Origin: Casp-actino8 sp964614655
Lineage (GTDB): Bacteria > Actinomycetota > Acidimicrobiia > Acidimicrobiales > Ilumatobacteraceae
DNA length: 64,000 bases
Assembly: GCA_964614655.1 (NCBI GenBank)
Contig: CAZTPF010000003.1
Location: forward strand, 1 to 64,000
Direction: 5' to 3'
The translations under genes and the position numbers were made by a program. Position 1 is the stretch's first letter, and the number at the start of each line of letters is the position of its first letter. Shown one piece after another: positions 25,093 to 33,514 of this stretch. The notes under the pieces were generated by a model. It saw only the letters and a list, made by a program, of their open reading frames with translations, searched no databases and was not told the DNA's origin.

Positions 25093-25098
25093 TACGCT
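25093..25098 (+). promoter_or_regulatory. -10 element for the NAD(P)HX repair gene (leaderless)
   Basis: TACGCT ends 6 nt before ATG 25105, in the 18-nt gap after acpS. Confidence 0.45.
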
Positions 25099-25104
25099 GA
25101 CGCC

Positions 25105-26496
25105 ATGATCCCGGTCGTCACTCCCGACGAGATGCGTCGTATCGACGAACGGGCGATCTCCTCCGGTGTTGCTCTCGAGGTGCTGGTGGAACGAGCCGGT
25201 TGGGCTGTCGCGCGGAGCGCCCGCCTCATGCTCGGCGGTACGTACGGGCGGCGGGTCGTGGTGGTGGCCGGACCCGGCAACAACGGGGCCGACGGTCGAG
25301 TCGCCGCCCGATTGCTCGCCGAACGCGGTGTCGCAGTCCGGGTGTTGGAGGCCGGTGAACTTCCGGCCCGCCTACCGGATGCCGGTCTTCTCGTCGACGC
25401 CGCGTTCGGCACCGGGTTTCGCGGTGAGTGGAATCCTCCGCCGGCTCGGTGTCCGGTCCTCGCGGTCGATCTGCCGAGTGGCATCGACGGCGTCACCGGG
25501 CGCGCGCTCGGTTCACCGTGGCAGTGCCAACGAACCGTCACCTTCGCGGCGGCGAAGCCCGGCCATTTCTTTCACGACGGACGGCGTCTGAGCGGTGTGA
25601 TCGACGTCGTCGACATCGGACTCGACGTGAGTTCGTCGACCATCGGTGTGTTGACGATCGACGACGTGGCGTCCAGGTGGCCGATTCGTCGGACCGACGA
25701 TCACAAGTGGAAGCACGGCGCCTACGTGGTGGCCGGTTCGCCCGGGATGACCGGTGCGGCGAGTCTGACGTCCGGTGCGGCGCTCCGATCGGGCGCCGGC
25801 ATCGTCCACCTCGCGATCCCCGGCTCGGTTGACGGTGCCGCGCTTCCGCTCGAGGTCGTCCGACGCCAGCTCGATGCGGCGTCGTGGAGTGATGACGTCC
25901 TCGCCGACGTGTCACGACGTTTCGCCGTACTCGCCATCGGCCCGGGGCTCGGACGGGCCGAGCACACCCTCCACGAAGTTCGTCGTGTCGTTGCGGCGGC
26001 CGACGTGCCCGTCGTGATCGACGGCGACGCTCTGCACGCGCTCGACGAACGACGTGTCTCGGCACGGTCGGCGCCGACGATCCTCACTCCGCACGACGGG
26101 GAGTTCGCGTCGCTCGTCGGGACGGCACCGGGTGACGATCGCATCGAAGCCGCTCGCGGCCTGGCCAGTCGATTCCGTGCCGTCGTGCTCCTGAAGGGCC
26201 CCACGACCGTGATCGCCGATCCCTCGGGAGAGGTGATGCTCGTCGACCACGGCGACGAACGTCTGGCGACGGCCGGAAGCGGAGACGTCCTCACCGGAGT
26301 GGTGACCGGGGCGATGGCCGCTGGCGCGTCACCCTTCGACGCCGCTGGACTGGCGGCCTGGGTGTGTGCCGACGCCGGCCGGCGCGGCCCTCGTCACGGA
26401 ACCGTGGCATCCGACGTTCTGGACGCCGTTCCTCACGTGCTCGACGACGTGGTCGGCGGGCGGCCCGGCTCGACCGGGCAGAATGACGTTCGATGA
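25105..26496 (+). CDS. nnr: bifunctional NAD(P)HX epimerase / ADP-dependent dehydratase
   Basis: 463 residues, a fusion of the YjeF_N epimerase (about 1-200; VVVAGPGNNGADGRVAARLL, VDLPSGIDGVTG) with the YjeF_C dehydratase (about 205-455; KHGAYVVAGSPGMTGA, LAIGPGLGR, LTPHDGEFASL, AGSGDVLTG). Together they repair hydrated NAD(P)H. The stop overlaps the alr ATG. Position between acpS and alr is conserved in many genomes. Confidence 0.93.
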   Translation: MIPVVTPDEMRRIDERAISSGVALEVLVERAGWAVARSARLMLGGTYGRRVVVVAGPGNNGADGRVAARLLAERGVAVRVLEAGELPARLPDAGLLVDAAFGTGFRGEWNPPPARCPVLAVDLPSGIDGVTGRALGSPWQCQRTVTFAAAKPGHFFHDGRRLSGVIDVVDIGLDVSSSTIGVLTIDDVASRWPIRRTDDHKWKHGAYVVAGSPGMTGAASLTSGAALRSGAGIVHLAIPGSVDGAALPLEVVRRQLDAASWSDDVLADVSRRFAVLAIGPGLGRAEHTLHEVRRVVAAADVPVVIDGDALHALDERRVSARSAPTILTPHDGEFASLVGTAPGDDRIEAARGLASRFRAVVLLKGPTTVIADPSGEVMLVDHGDERLATAGSGDVLTGVVTGAMAAGASPFDAAGLAAWVCADAGRRGPRHGTVASDVLDAVPHVLDDVVGGRPGSTGQNDVR

Positions 26497-27614
26497 GTCG
26501 AGCCTCCGTCGTCGAGATCGATCCGGGTGCTCTCGCCCACAACGTGACCTGGTTGAAAGAGCGAGCCGGTGGTGCCCGTGTGCTCGCCGTGGTGAAGGCC
26601 GACGGTTACGGACACGGTGCCGTGACAGCGGCCGAAGCGGCCATCGCCGCCGGTGCCGACGGACTGTGCGTGGCCCTCGTCCAAGAAGGAGTGGAGCTGC
26701 GTCGAGCCGGTATCGAGGCGCCGGTGCTCGTGCTGTCGGAGCAGCCGATCGATCAGGTCGGAGAACTGGTGGCGCACGGACTCGTCGCCACCGCATACAG
26801 CGCGCGGTTCGTCGATGCACTCGCCGACGAAGCACGCCGACACGACGTGTCGGGGCAAGAAGTGCATCTGAAGATCGACACCGGGATGAACAGAGTCGGT
26901 TGCCGGCCCGCTGACGCCACCGAACTGGCCGGCCGCATCCTCGCCCGTTCGCCGCATCTCATGCTCGGTGGCGTCTTCACCCATCTCGCCACGGCCGACG
27001 ATGACGATCCGTCCGGAACCGAACGTCAACTCGATCGCTTCGAGGGGGCGTTGTCCGAACTTCGACGGGCCGGTGTCGATCCGGGGTTGGTACACGCCGC
27101 CAACTCGGCCGCCACCATCGCCCACCCCCGGGCGAGATACGACATGGTTCGAGTCGGCATCGCGATGTACGGCATCGCTCCGGCCGTCACGATGACCGAA
27201 CAGTGCACCGAACTGCGTCCGGCGCTCTCACTGCGCAGCAAGGTGTCGCACGTGAAGCGTGTGGCGGCCGGCGACGGTGTGTCCTACGGGTTGCGACACC
27301 GTTTCGAACGGCCCACCACGGTGGCGACCGTTCCCATCGGCTACGCCGACGGGATTCCGAGGCGTTCGGGTGTCGATGGAGGCACGGTGCTGATCGGAGG
27401 TGTGCGTCGATCCATCGTCGGAGTGGTGACGATGGACCAGCTCATGGTCGACTGCGGCGACGACACTGTGCGCGTCGACGACGAAGTGGTTCTGATCGGG
27501 CGCCAGGGCGACGACGAGATCACCGCCAACGAATGGGGTTCCGTCACCGGCACGATCGGCTACGAGATCGTGTGCGGCTTGTCGCGACGTCTGGCGCGAC
27601 GAGTGATCAGTTGA
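26493..27614 (+). CDS. alr: alanine racemase
   Basis: 373 residues. PLP-dependent racemisation of L- to D-alanine for peptidoglycan. PLP lysine is Lys35 in VVKADGYGHG; the second catalytic base, Tyr, is in GVSYGLRH; RVGIAMYGI and TVPIGYADGIPR are further blocks. It overlaps nnr by ATGA. Its 3' end overlaps the opposite-strand SDR gene by 8 nt. Confidence 0.95.
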   Translation: MSRASVVEIDPGALAHNVTWLKERAGGARVLAVVKADGYGHGAVTAAEAAIAAGADGLCVALVQEGVELRRAGIEAPVLVLSEQPIDQVGELVAHGLVATAYSARFVDALADEARRHDVSGQEVHLKIDTGMNRVGCRPADATELAGRILARSPHLMLGGVFTHLATADDDDPSGTERQLDRFEGALSELRRAGVDPGLVHAANSAATIAHPRARYDMVRVGIAMYGIAPAVTMTEQCTELRPALSLRSKVSHVKRVAAGDGVSYGLRHRFERPTTVATVPIGYADGIPRRSGVDGGTVLIGGVRRSIVGVVTMDQLMVDCGDDTVRVDDEVVLIGRQGDDEITANEWGSVTGTIGYEIVCGLSRRLARRVIS

Positions 27615-28503
27615 TGTCGGACATCTTCGTCCGGGGAGTGGCCCGGGCGAGGAGGGGACGAATCGCCGCGTCCATCTCGTGCGGATCGATCGGCGGATTC
27701 GTGATGTGCGGTCCGCGGATCCAGCCCTGAGCGATGGCCAACAGCTGTCCGTTCGATTCGATCACCTGACCGGTCACGTCGGACGACTGCGACGACGCGA
27801 GCCACGTGATGACCGGCGCGACCCACTCGGGTCCGAATCGTTCGAGCATCTCGGGCGGCATGCCCAGATCCTCGGTGAGACGGGTGAGCGCACCGGGTGC
27901 CACGGCGTTGCAGGTGACTCCGTAACGACCGAGTTCTTCGGCGGCGATGAGAGTGAAGGTGGCGATACCGGCCTTGGCGGCGCCGTAGTTGGTCTGGCCC
28001 GGGTTCCCGTAGATGCCCGACACCGACGTGGTGTTGATGAGGCGGGCGTCGTTGGCGAGACCTTCCTTCGAGCGGTTGCGCCAGTACTCGGCGGCCACGC
28101 GGCTCGAGGCCCAGGTGCCCTTCATGTGCACCTTGATGACGGCGTCCCATTCTTCTTCGGCCATCGAGAAGAGCATGCGATCGCGAAGGATGCCGGCGTT
28201 GTTGACGACGACGTCGAGCCCACCGAAGGTGTCGATCGCGAGCGAGATCATCGCCTTGGCGTCGTCGAGTGAACTCGCATCGCCGAGATGAGCGACGGCT
28301 TGACCACCGGCGGCCACGATCTCGTCGACCACTTCCTGGGCCGGGTTCGATCCACCAGCGCCCGATCCGTCACGAGAGCCACCGAAGTCGTTCACGACGA
28401 CCTTGGCCCCTTCGGCCGCGAGCATCAACGCGTATTCGCGTCCGATACCGCGTCCGGCTCCGGTGATCACACAAATTCGGTCCTGGCACATCTTTTCGGT
28501 CAT
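27607..28503 (-). CDS. short-chain dehydrogenase/reductase
   Basis: 298 residues. The NAD(P) loop TGAGRGIG, VVNDFGGSRDGSG, NNAG and the active-site Ser with Tyr-x3-Lys (TTSVSGIYGNPGQTNYGAAK) are intact. The VVNDFGG and long N-terminal loop resemble the 3-hydroxyacyl-CoA dehydrogenase part of HSD17B4/MFE-2-like enzymes; the substrate is a guess. Start: ATG 28503 is 6 nt after TACTCT, so leaderless. It is clearly paralogous to the SDR at 58479. It is inserted on the opposite strand between alr and tsaE, which are usually adjacent. Confidence 0.88.
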   Translation of the reverse strand: MTEKMCQDRICVITGAGRGIGREYALMLAAEGAKVVVNDFGGSRDGSGAGGSNPAQEVVDEIVAAGGQAVAHLGDASSLDDAKAMISLAIDTFGGLDVVVNNAGILRDRMLFSMAEEEWDAVIKVHMKGTWASSRVAAEYWRNRSKEGLANDARLINTTSVSGIYGNPGQTNYGAAKAGIATFTLIAAEELGRYGVTCNAVAPGALTRLTEDLGMPPEMLERFGPEWVAPVITWLASSQSSDVTGQVIESNGQLLAIAQGWIRGPHITNPPIDPHEMDAAIRPLLARATPRTKMSDIN

Positions 28504-28509
28504 GCGCCG

Positions 28510-28515
28510 AGAGTA
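28510..28515 (-). promoter_or_regulatory. -10 element for the reverse-strand SDR (leaderless)
   Basis: TACTCT on the minus strand, 6 nt before ATG 28503. Confidence 0.45.
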
Positions 28516-28558
28516 GTGCTGGTGCCATCGAGCGTCCCAGGCGAACGAAGGCTCTCGG

Positions 28559-28564
28559 TAGCAT
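28559..28564 (+). promoter_or_regulatory. -10 element for tsaE (leaderless)
   Basis: TAGCAT ends 8 nt before GTG 28573 and supports that start over longer upstream extensions, which would run into the divergent SDR gene. Confidence 0.45.
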
Positions 28565-28572
28565 CGCTCCGT

Positions 28573-29046
28573 GTGATCACGTGCACGGTGACATCGCTCG
28601 AGGGGACCCATCGGGTGGCCTCGGCGATTGCCGCTCTCGCTCGTCCGGGCGACATCATCGTGCTCTCGGGGGACATGGGGGCCGGTAAGACCGCCTTCGC
28701 ACAGGGATTCGGTCGGGCGCTCGGTGTCACCGAGCCCGTCACGTCGCCCACGTTCACGGTCGTGCACACCTACGACACCGGACGAATGCTCGTTCACCAC
28801 GCCGATCTGTACCGACTCGATCGCACGAGCGAGATCGACGACCTGGCGCTGACCGAACTCGTCGAGGGCGAAGGAGTCCTGCTCGTCGAGTGGGGAGACG
28901 TAGCGACCGATCGTCTCGGACCCCATCTCTCGGTGACGCTCGAGTCGATCGAGGACGACGACGATTCCCGTCGCATCACGATTTCGTCGCAGGGATCGAC
29001 ATGGGCCACCCGGTGGCCGAAACTCGAGGCGGCGTTGTCGTGCTGA
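28573..29046 (+). CDS. tsaE: tRNA N6-threonylcarbamoyladenosine biosynthesis ATPase TsaE
   Basis: 157 residues from GTG 28573. P-loop GDMGAGKTAFAQGFGRALG, then VTSPTFTVVHTYD and HHADLYRLD, all typical. TsaE is the ATPase of the t6A37 complex with TsaB and TsaD, both encoded next. Its end overlaps tsaB by 7 nt. Confidence 0.94.
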   Translation: MITCTVTSLEGTHRVASAIAALARPGDIIVLSGDMGAGKTAFAQGFGRALGVTEPVTSPTFTVVHTYDTGRMLVHHADLYRLDRTSEIDDLALTELVEGEGVLLVEWGDVATDRLGPHLSVTLESIEDDDDSRRITISSQGSTWATRWPKLEAALSC

Positions 29047-29756
29047 TCCTCGGTGTCGAAACGGCGACCGAACGCGTGAGCGTCGCGATCGGTGGGCACG
29101 ACGGCGTGTTGGCGTCGGTCGAGGTCACGCGCGGTCGGAGGCACGCCGAGAATCTGATGCCGGCGATCGAGACCGCTTGTCGACTGGCCGAGGTGTCGGT
29201 GCCCGAATTCGGCTGTGTCGCCGTCGACGTGGGTCCGGGTCTCTTCACCGGAATGCGGGTCGGAATCGCGACGGCGACGTCGATGGCGTGGGCACTCGAC
29301 GTGCCGGTGGTGCCGTCGACCAGTCTCGAGTTGCTCGCCCTTGCGCTCCGCGACGACGTCGAACGCCAGAGCGAGCGTCTGGTGTGCTCGGTGGTCGACG
29401 CGCGCAAAGGCGAGGTATTCCACCAGTTGTTCCGGGTGAGCGACTCCGGTGTCGAAGATCTTGGCGAGCCCCGATGCGAGACACCCGAGGCACTGACGGC
29501 CCGGCTGCACGAGAGATCGCAGTCGGTCGTGTGCGTCGGTGACGGAGCGAGTCGTCACGCCGATGTTCTGACCGGCGATCCCCGGATCACGGTGGCCGCC
29601 GATCGCTGGAGCCTCCCGTCGGCGACGACCCTGGTCGAACTGGCTCATCGTCGCTCCCTGCGCGAGGAATGGACGACTCCCGATCGGGTCGAAGCGCTGT
29701 ATCTCCGGCAACCCGATGCTCAGATCAACTGGTCGACCCGAAACGACGCGACATGA
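29040..29756 (+). CDS. tsaB: tRNA threonylcarbamoyladenosine complex subunit TsaB
   Basis: 238 residues from GTG 29040 (VLILGVETATERVSVAI). The actin-like fold shows GRRHAENLMPAIE, VDVGPGLFTGMRVGIATA and VVDARKGEVF. TsaB scaffolds TsaD and TsaE for t6A synthesis. It overlaps tsaE by 7 nt and rimI by ATGA, so the three genes are translationally linked. Confidence 0.93.
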   Translation: MLILGVETATERVSVAIGGHDGVLASVEVTRGRRHAENLMPAIETACRLAEVSVPEFGCVAVDVGPGLFTGMRVGIATATSMAWALDVPVVPSTSLELLALALRDDVERQSERLVCSVVDARKGEVFHQLFRVSDSGVEDLGEPRCETPEALTARLHERSQSVVCVGDGASRHADVLTGDPRITVAADRWSLPSATTLVELAHRRSLREEWTTPDRVEALYLRQPDAQINWSTRNDAT

Positions 29757-30268
29757 GCCACGACCTGTCCATCGAACCCATGCGACGGAGGCATCTGAAG
29801 CATGTCGTCAACATCGAGAACGTCGTCCATCCAAAGCCGTGGTCGAGCGGTGTCTTCTCGAGTGAACTCGATCTGGCTCGTCGCGGTGAGCGTTACTACG
29901 TGGTGGCGTTCCTCATGGGAGAGACCGTCGGCTACGCCGGGTCCATGTACGCCGCCGACGAAGCCCACGTCACGAACATCGCCGTGGCGCCCGAATTCCG
30001 TCGCCGTGGAGTGGCCCGCACCCTTCTGCACGCTCTCGCCAAGGAAGCGGTCGAACGTGGCATGGCCTCGCTCACTCTCGAGGTGAGAGTCGGCAACGAC
30101 GCCGCCCAAGGGCTCTATCGCGAATTCGGTTTCGCGCCGGCCGGTGTTCGTCAGCGCTACTACGAGAACTCCGAGGATGCACTCGTGATGTGGGTCCACG
30201 ACATCCAAGGTGACGAGTTCCGTCGTCGGCTCGACCGCATCAGCACGACGCAGGGGAGTCGGACATGA
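29753..30268 (+). CDS. rimI: ribosomal-protein-alanine N-acetyltransferase (GNAT)
   Basis: 171 residues from ATG 29753 in the ATGA overlap with tsaB. The acetyl-CoA loop VAPEFRRRGVARTLL and the C-terminal LEVRVGNDAAQGLYREFGFAPAG are typical of RimI, which acetylates S18 and other N-termini. Its place between tsaB and tsaD is conserved in actinobacteria. Confidence 0.9.
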   Translation: MSHDLSIEPMRRRHLKHVVNIENVVHPKPWSSGVFSSELDLARRGERYYVVAFLMGETVGYAGSMYAADEAHVTNIAVAPEFRRRGVARTLLHALAKEAVERGMASLTLEVRVGNDAAQGLYREFGFAPAGVRQRYYENSEDALVMWVHDIQGDEFRRRLDRISTTQGSRT

Positions 30269-31308
30269 GCGTTCACTCGCAACTGACAGTTGATGAATCG
30301 ACGGTCATCCTCGCGATCGAGACGAGTTGTGACGAGACCGCTGCCGCAGTCGTCATGGGCGGCACCGACGTGGTGTCGAGCATCGTGTCGAGTCAGATCG
30401 ATCTGCACGCCCGATTCGGCGGGGTGGTCCCCGAGATCGCCAGCCGGGCCCATCTCGATCTCGTCGGCCCCATCGTGCGCGAGGCTCTCGACACCGCCGG
30501 AATCGAGCCCCGCCGCGTCGACGCCGTAGCTGCCACCTACGGCCCCGGCCTGGTCGGAGCACTTCTGGTGGGTGTGTCGGCGGCCAAAGCTCTGGCCTTC
30601 GCGTGGGACGTGCCGTTCGTCGGCGTGAACCATCTCGAAGCCCACCTGTACGCCGGATTGCTCGATGATCCGAGTCTCGAGTTCCCGATGGTCTTCATGT
30701 TGGTGTCGGGCGGCCACACCATGCTGATCGAGATGTCGGATCATGGTCGCTATCGACTGCTCGGACGCACCATCGACGACGCGGCCGGCGAGGCCTTCGA
30801 CAAGGTGGCGCGCTTTCTCGGTCTGGGTTATCCGGGAGGTCCGGCCGTCGATCGACTGTCGACGGAGGGCGATCCGCGTGCGATCGACTTTCCGCGAGCG
30901 ATGATGCACGACGGACTCGACTTCAGTTTCAGCGGACTCAAGACCTCGGTCATGAACCACGTGCGCAAGAACCCGTCGGTGTCGACCCCTGACGTTGCGG
31001 CATCGTTCCAGACCGCAGTGGTCGACGTTCTCGTGGCCAAGGCGATGAGAGCCGCCGACCAGACGGGTGCCAAGGCCGTCGTTCTCGGTGGAGGAGTAGC
31101 CGCCAACTCCGAACTGCGCCGTCGATTCACCGAGGCCTGCGAGAAGTCGGGACGGCGCGGTCTGTTGCCCAGTCGAGCGATGTGCACCGACAATGCGGCC
31201 ATGATCGGAGCAGCGGCGTGGTACCGACTTCGCGACCACGGCCCGATGGGACTCGACACCGGAGCCCTTCCGAATCTGCGGCTCGTCACGAACGAGACGG
31301 TGTCATGA
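30265..31308 (+). CDS. tsaD: tRNA threonylcarbamoyladenosine transferase TsaD
   Basis: 347 residues. It transfers threonylcarbamoyl to A37. IETSCDETAAAVV opens the protein; metal ligands His123 and His127 are in NHLEAH; GPGLVGALLVG, SGGHTML and MCTDNAAMIG follow. It overlaps rimI and dusB by ATGA. Confidence 0.95.
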   Translation: MSVHSQLTVDESTVILAIETSCDETAAAVVMGGTDVVSSIVSSQIDLHARFGGVVPEIASRAHLDLVGPIVREALDTAGIEPRRVDAVAATYGPGLVGALLVGVSAAKALAFAWDVPFVGVNHLEAHLYAGLLDDPSLEFPMVFMLVSGGHTMLIEMSDHGRYRLLGRTIDDAAGEAFDKVARFLGLGYPGGPAVDRLSTEGDPRAIDFPRAMMHDGLDFSFSGLKTSVMNHVRKNPSVSTPDVAASFQTAVVDVLVAKAMRAADQTGAKAVVLGGGVAANSELRRRFTEACEKSGRRGLLPSRAMCTDNAAMIGAAAWYRLRDHGPMGLDTGALPNLRLVTNETVS

Positions 31309-32459
31309 CCCTGCGTATCGGACCGCTCGAACTCCCGGCGCCGGTGGTGCTGGCCCCCATGGCCGGGGTCACCAACGCTCCGTTCCGGTCGTTGTGCCGA
31401 CGTTTCGCCCCCGGTCTTCTCTACGTGAACGAGATGGTGATGGCCGCCGCACTCGTCAACGGCAATGCCAAGACCGCCCGCATGGTCCAGTTCGGAGCCG
31501 ACGAGAACCCTCGCAGCCTTCAGTTGTACGGCAGCGATCCTCGTCTCCTCGGCGAAGCGGTCCGTCGACTCGCCGGCGCCGGCGCAGTCGATCACATCGA
31601 CATGAACTTCGGCTGTCCGGCCCAGAAGGTCACACGCAAAGGCGGTGGTGCCGCGGTTCCGGCCAAGCCCAACCTGTTGCGCGCGATCATGCGCTCGGCC
31701 GTGGAGGCCGCCACTCCGTACGGCATCCCGGTCACGGCCAAGTTCCGCATGGGTATCGACGATTCGCTGATCACCCACCTCACGACCGGACGTATCGCCG
31801 AAGAGGAAGGGATCGCCGCGGTCGCCTTGCACGCGCGCACCGCCGAGCAGCACTACAGCGGTGACGCGAGGTGGGGAGCGATCGCCGAACTCAAATCGGC
31901 GGTCTCGTCGATTCCCGTGCTCGGCAACGGCGACATCTGGACGGCCGACGACGCCGTTCGCATGATGCGCGAGACCGGTTGCGACGGTGTGGTGATCGGT
32001 CGGGGTTGTCTCGGGCGTCCATGGTTGTTCGGCGACATCGTCTCGGCCATGAACGGAGACGAGGTTCCCGAGGCACGCCGTCTCGGCGAGGTGGTCGACG
32101 TCATGGCCGATCACGTCCGTCTCATCTCGGCACACTTCGGTGTCGACTCGTCGGGCGTCGATCGCGGTGTGCGCGACTTCCGTAAGCACACGTCGTGGTA
32201 TCTGACCGGATTCCCGGTGGGCGGCGAGATGCGGGCCCGACTTGCGATGTCCTCGACCGTGTCGGAGGTCGACGATCTTCTCGGCGAGATGATCGACAAG
32301 CACGGACGTGATCTCGCCGTCGTGGAAGGTGGCGAGAGGATCCGCCGAGGAAAGACCAACGGCCCGATTCGTGTGGTCCTGCCCGACGGATATCTCACGC
32401 GACTCGACGACATGACCGTGCCGGACGACGACGACGTCATGGCGTTGTCGGGAGGTTGA
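31305..32459 (+). CDS. dusB: tRNA-dihydrouridine synthase (DusB type)
   Basis: 384 residues from ATG 31305. FMN-dependent reduction of tRNA uridine. PAPVVLAPMAGVTNAPFR begins the TIM barrel; the catalytic Cys is in MNFGCPAQKVTRKGGGA; later LHARTAEQHYSG and GNGDIW bind FMN and substrate. Overlaps tsaD by ATGA, giving a run of tRNA-modification genes that usually lacks dus. Confidence 0.92.
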   Translation: MTLRIGPLELPAPVVLAPMAGVTNAPFRSLCRRFAPGLLYVNEMVMAAALVNGNAKTARMVQFGADENPRSLQLYGSDPRLLGEAVRRLAGAGAVDHIDMNFGCPAQKVTRKGGGAAVPAKPNLLRAIMRSAVEAATPYGIPVTAKFRMGIDDSLITHLTTGRIAEEEGIAAVALHARTAEQHYSGDARWGAIAELKSAVSSIPVLGNGDIWTADDAVRMMRETGCDGVVIGRGCLGRPWLFGDIVSAMNGDEVPEARRLGEVVDVMADHVRLISAHFGVDSSGVDRGVRDFRKHTSWYLTGFPVGGEMRARLAMSSTVSEVDDLLGEMIDKHGRDLAVVEGGERIRRGKTNGPIRVVLPDGYLTRLDDMTVPDDDDVMALSGG

Positions 32460-32461
32460 TC

Positions 32462-33067
32462 GTGCGACGAGTCGTCCTCGGGTCGGGTTCGCCGCGCCGC
32501 CTCGAACTCCTGCGCGGTGTCGGGATCGAGCCGGTGGTCGTGGCACCGCACGTCGACGAGTCGGTGCAGGCACACGAGTCCCCGGTCGACTACGTGCGTC
32601 GTCTGGCGTCGGCCAAGTTGTCGGCCGTGATGCACGACCTCGGTCCGGTGGCCGTCGGCACCGTCGTGATCGCCGCCGACACGACCGTCGACGTCGACGG
32701 GCAGATCCTCGCCAAACCGGTCGATGCCGACGAGGCCGTCGAGATGCTGCGACTCCTGAGCGGACGTTCCCATCGGGTGCACACCGGGTGGGCGGTCGCC
32801 GTGGCCGTGCCGGGATGCCGGGGCAACGAGTGGGAGGGTCACGTCGAGGTGACCACGTCGACCGTGACCTTTCGATCCCTCACCCCGGCCGAGGTCGACG
32901 CCTACGTCGCCTCGGGAGAGCCCCTCGACAAGGCCGGCGCCTACGCCATCCAGGGTGGGGCCGGGGAATTCGTCGAGCGTCTGGAGGGCAGTCTGTCGGC
33001 CGTCATCGGGTTGCCCATGGAGCGCCTGGACGAGGTGTGCGCCGGCCTTGGCGCCCCCCTGACCTGA
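32462..33067 (+). CDS. maf: Maf-family nucleotide pyrophosphatase
   Basis: 201 residues from GTG 32462. GGAGG at 32451-32455, six bases upstream, selects this start over TTG 32456, which abuts the Shine-Dalgarno. LGSGSPRRLELL is the nucleotide-binding signature, IAADTTVDVDGQILAKP follows, and AYAIQGGAGEFVERLEG closes the active site. These enzymes hydrolyse dTTP, UTP and modified nucleotides. It starts 2 nt after dusB. Confidence 0.9.
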   Translation: MRRVVLGSGSPRRLELLRGVGIEPVVVAPHVDESVQAHESPVDYVRRLASAKLSAVMHDLGPVAVGTVVIAADTTVDVDGQILAKPVDADEAVEMLRLLSGRSHRVHTGWAVAVAVPGCRGNEWEGHVEVTTSTVTFRSLTPAEVDAYVASGEPLDKAGAYAIQGGAGEFVERLEGSLSAVIGLPMERLDEVCAGLGAPLT

Positions 33068-33083
33068 CGTCGGTCCCGAGTCG

Positions 33084-33110
33084 TTAGCACTCGGGGGCTC
33101 CGGTTGCTAA
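33084..33110 (+). promoter_or_regulatory. CIRCE operator 1 (HrcA site) upstream of groES
   Basis: TTAGCACTC, 9-nt spacer, GGTTGCTAA. The left arm is perfect and the right arm matches GAGTGCTAA at 7 of 9. It overlaps the -35 region of the groE promoter. Confidence 0.85.
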
Positions 33111-33133
33111 CGGCTGGTGTCGCCCCGTAGCCT
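33104..33133 (+). promoter_or_regulatory. groESL promoter between the two CIRCE sites
   Basis: TTGCTA (33104-33109), 18-nt spacer, TAGCCT (33128-33133). The -35 lies in the right arm of CIRCE 1, and the -10 touches the left arm of CIRCE 2. The predicted start near 33140 is inside CIRCE 2. Confidence 0.55.
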
Positions 33134-33159
33134 TGGCACTCGCCAGGGACGAGTGCTAA
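33133..33159 (+). promoter_or_regulatory. CIRCE operator 2 (HrcA site) upstream of groES
   Basis: TTGGCACTC, 9-nt spacer, GAGTGCTAA; 8 of 9 and 9 of 9 matches to consensus. Located over the predicted transcription start, so HrcA binding would block initiation. hrcA itself is not in the window. Confidence 0.93.
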
Positions 33160-33213
33160 CGGCCCCGGCCACAGAGTCATCCATCAACGTCCACCCTCAC
33201 GGAGGATTCCACC

Positions 33214-33507
33214 ATGAACCTGAAGCCCCTCGACGACCGCATCGTCGTCCGTCCCAATGAGGCCGAGGAGCGCACGGCATCCGGTCTCGTCATCCCCGAC
33301 ACCGCGAAGGAGAAGCCCCAGCAGGGCACCGTTCTCGCCGTCGGCCCGGGTCGCTGGAGCGACGACGAGGGCAAGCACTTCGCCCTCGACGTCAAAGAAG
33401 GCGACACGGTCCTCTACTCGAAGTACGGCGGCACCGAAGTCTCGGTGAACGGCGAGGATCTGCTCATCCTCACCAGCCGCGACGTACTCGCCATCGTCAC
33501 CAAGTGA
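33214..33507 (+). CDS. groES: co-chaperonin GroES
   Basis: 97 residues, standard. MNLKPLDDRIVVRPNEAEE opens it; the mobile loop is around ERTASGLVIPDTAKEKPQ; KYGGTEV and the C-terminal DVLAIV follow. It caps the GroEL ring. GGAGG precedes the ATG by 8 nt. Regulated by the two CIRCE sites above. Confidence 0.97.
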   Translation: MNLKPLDDRIVVRPNEAEERTASGLVIPDTAKEKPQQGTVLAVGPGRWSDDEGKHFALDVKEGDTVLYSKYGGTEVSVNGEDLLILTSRDVLAIVTK

Positions 33508-33514
33508 GGCGCTG

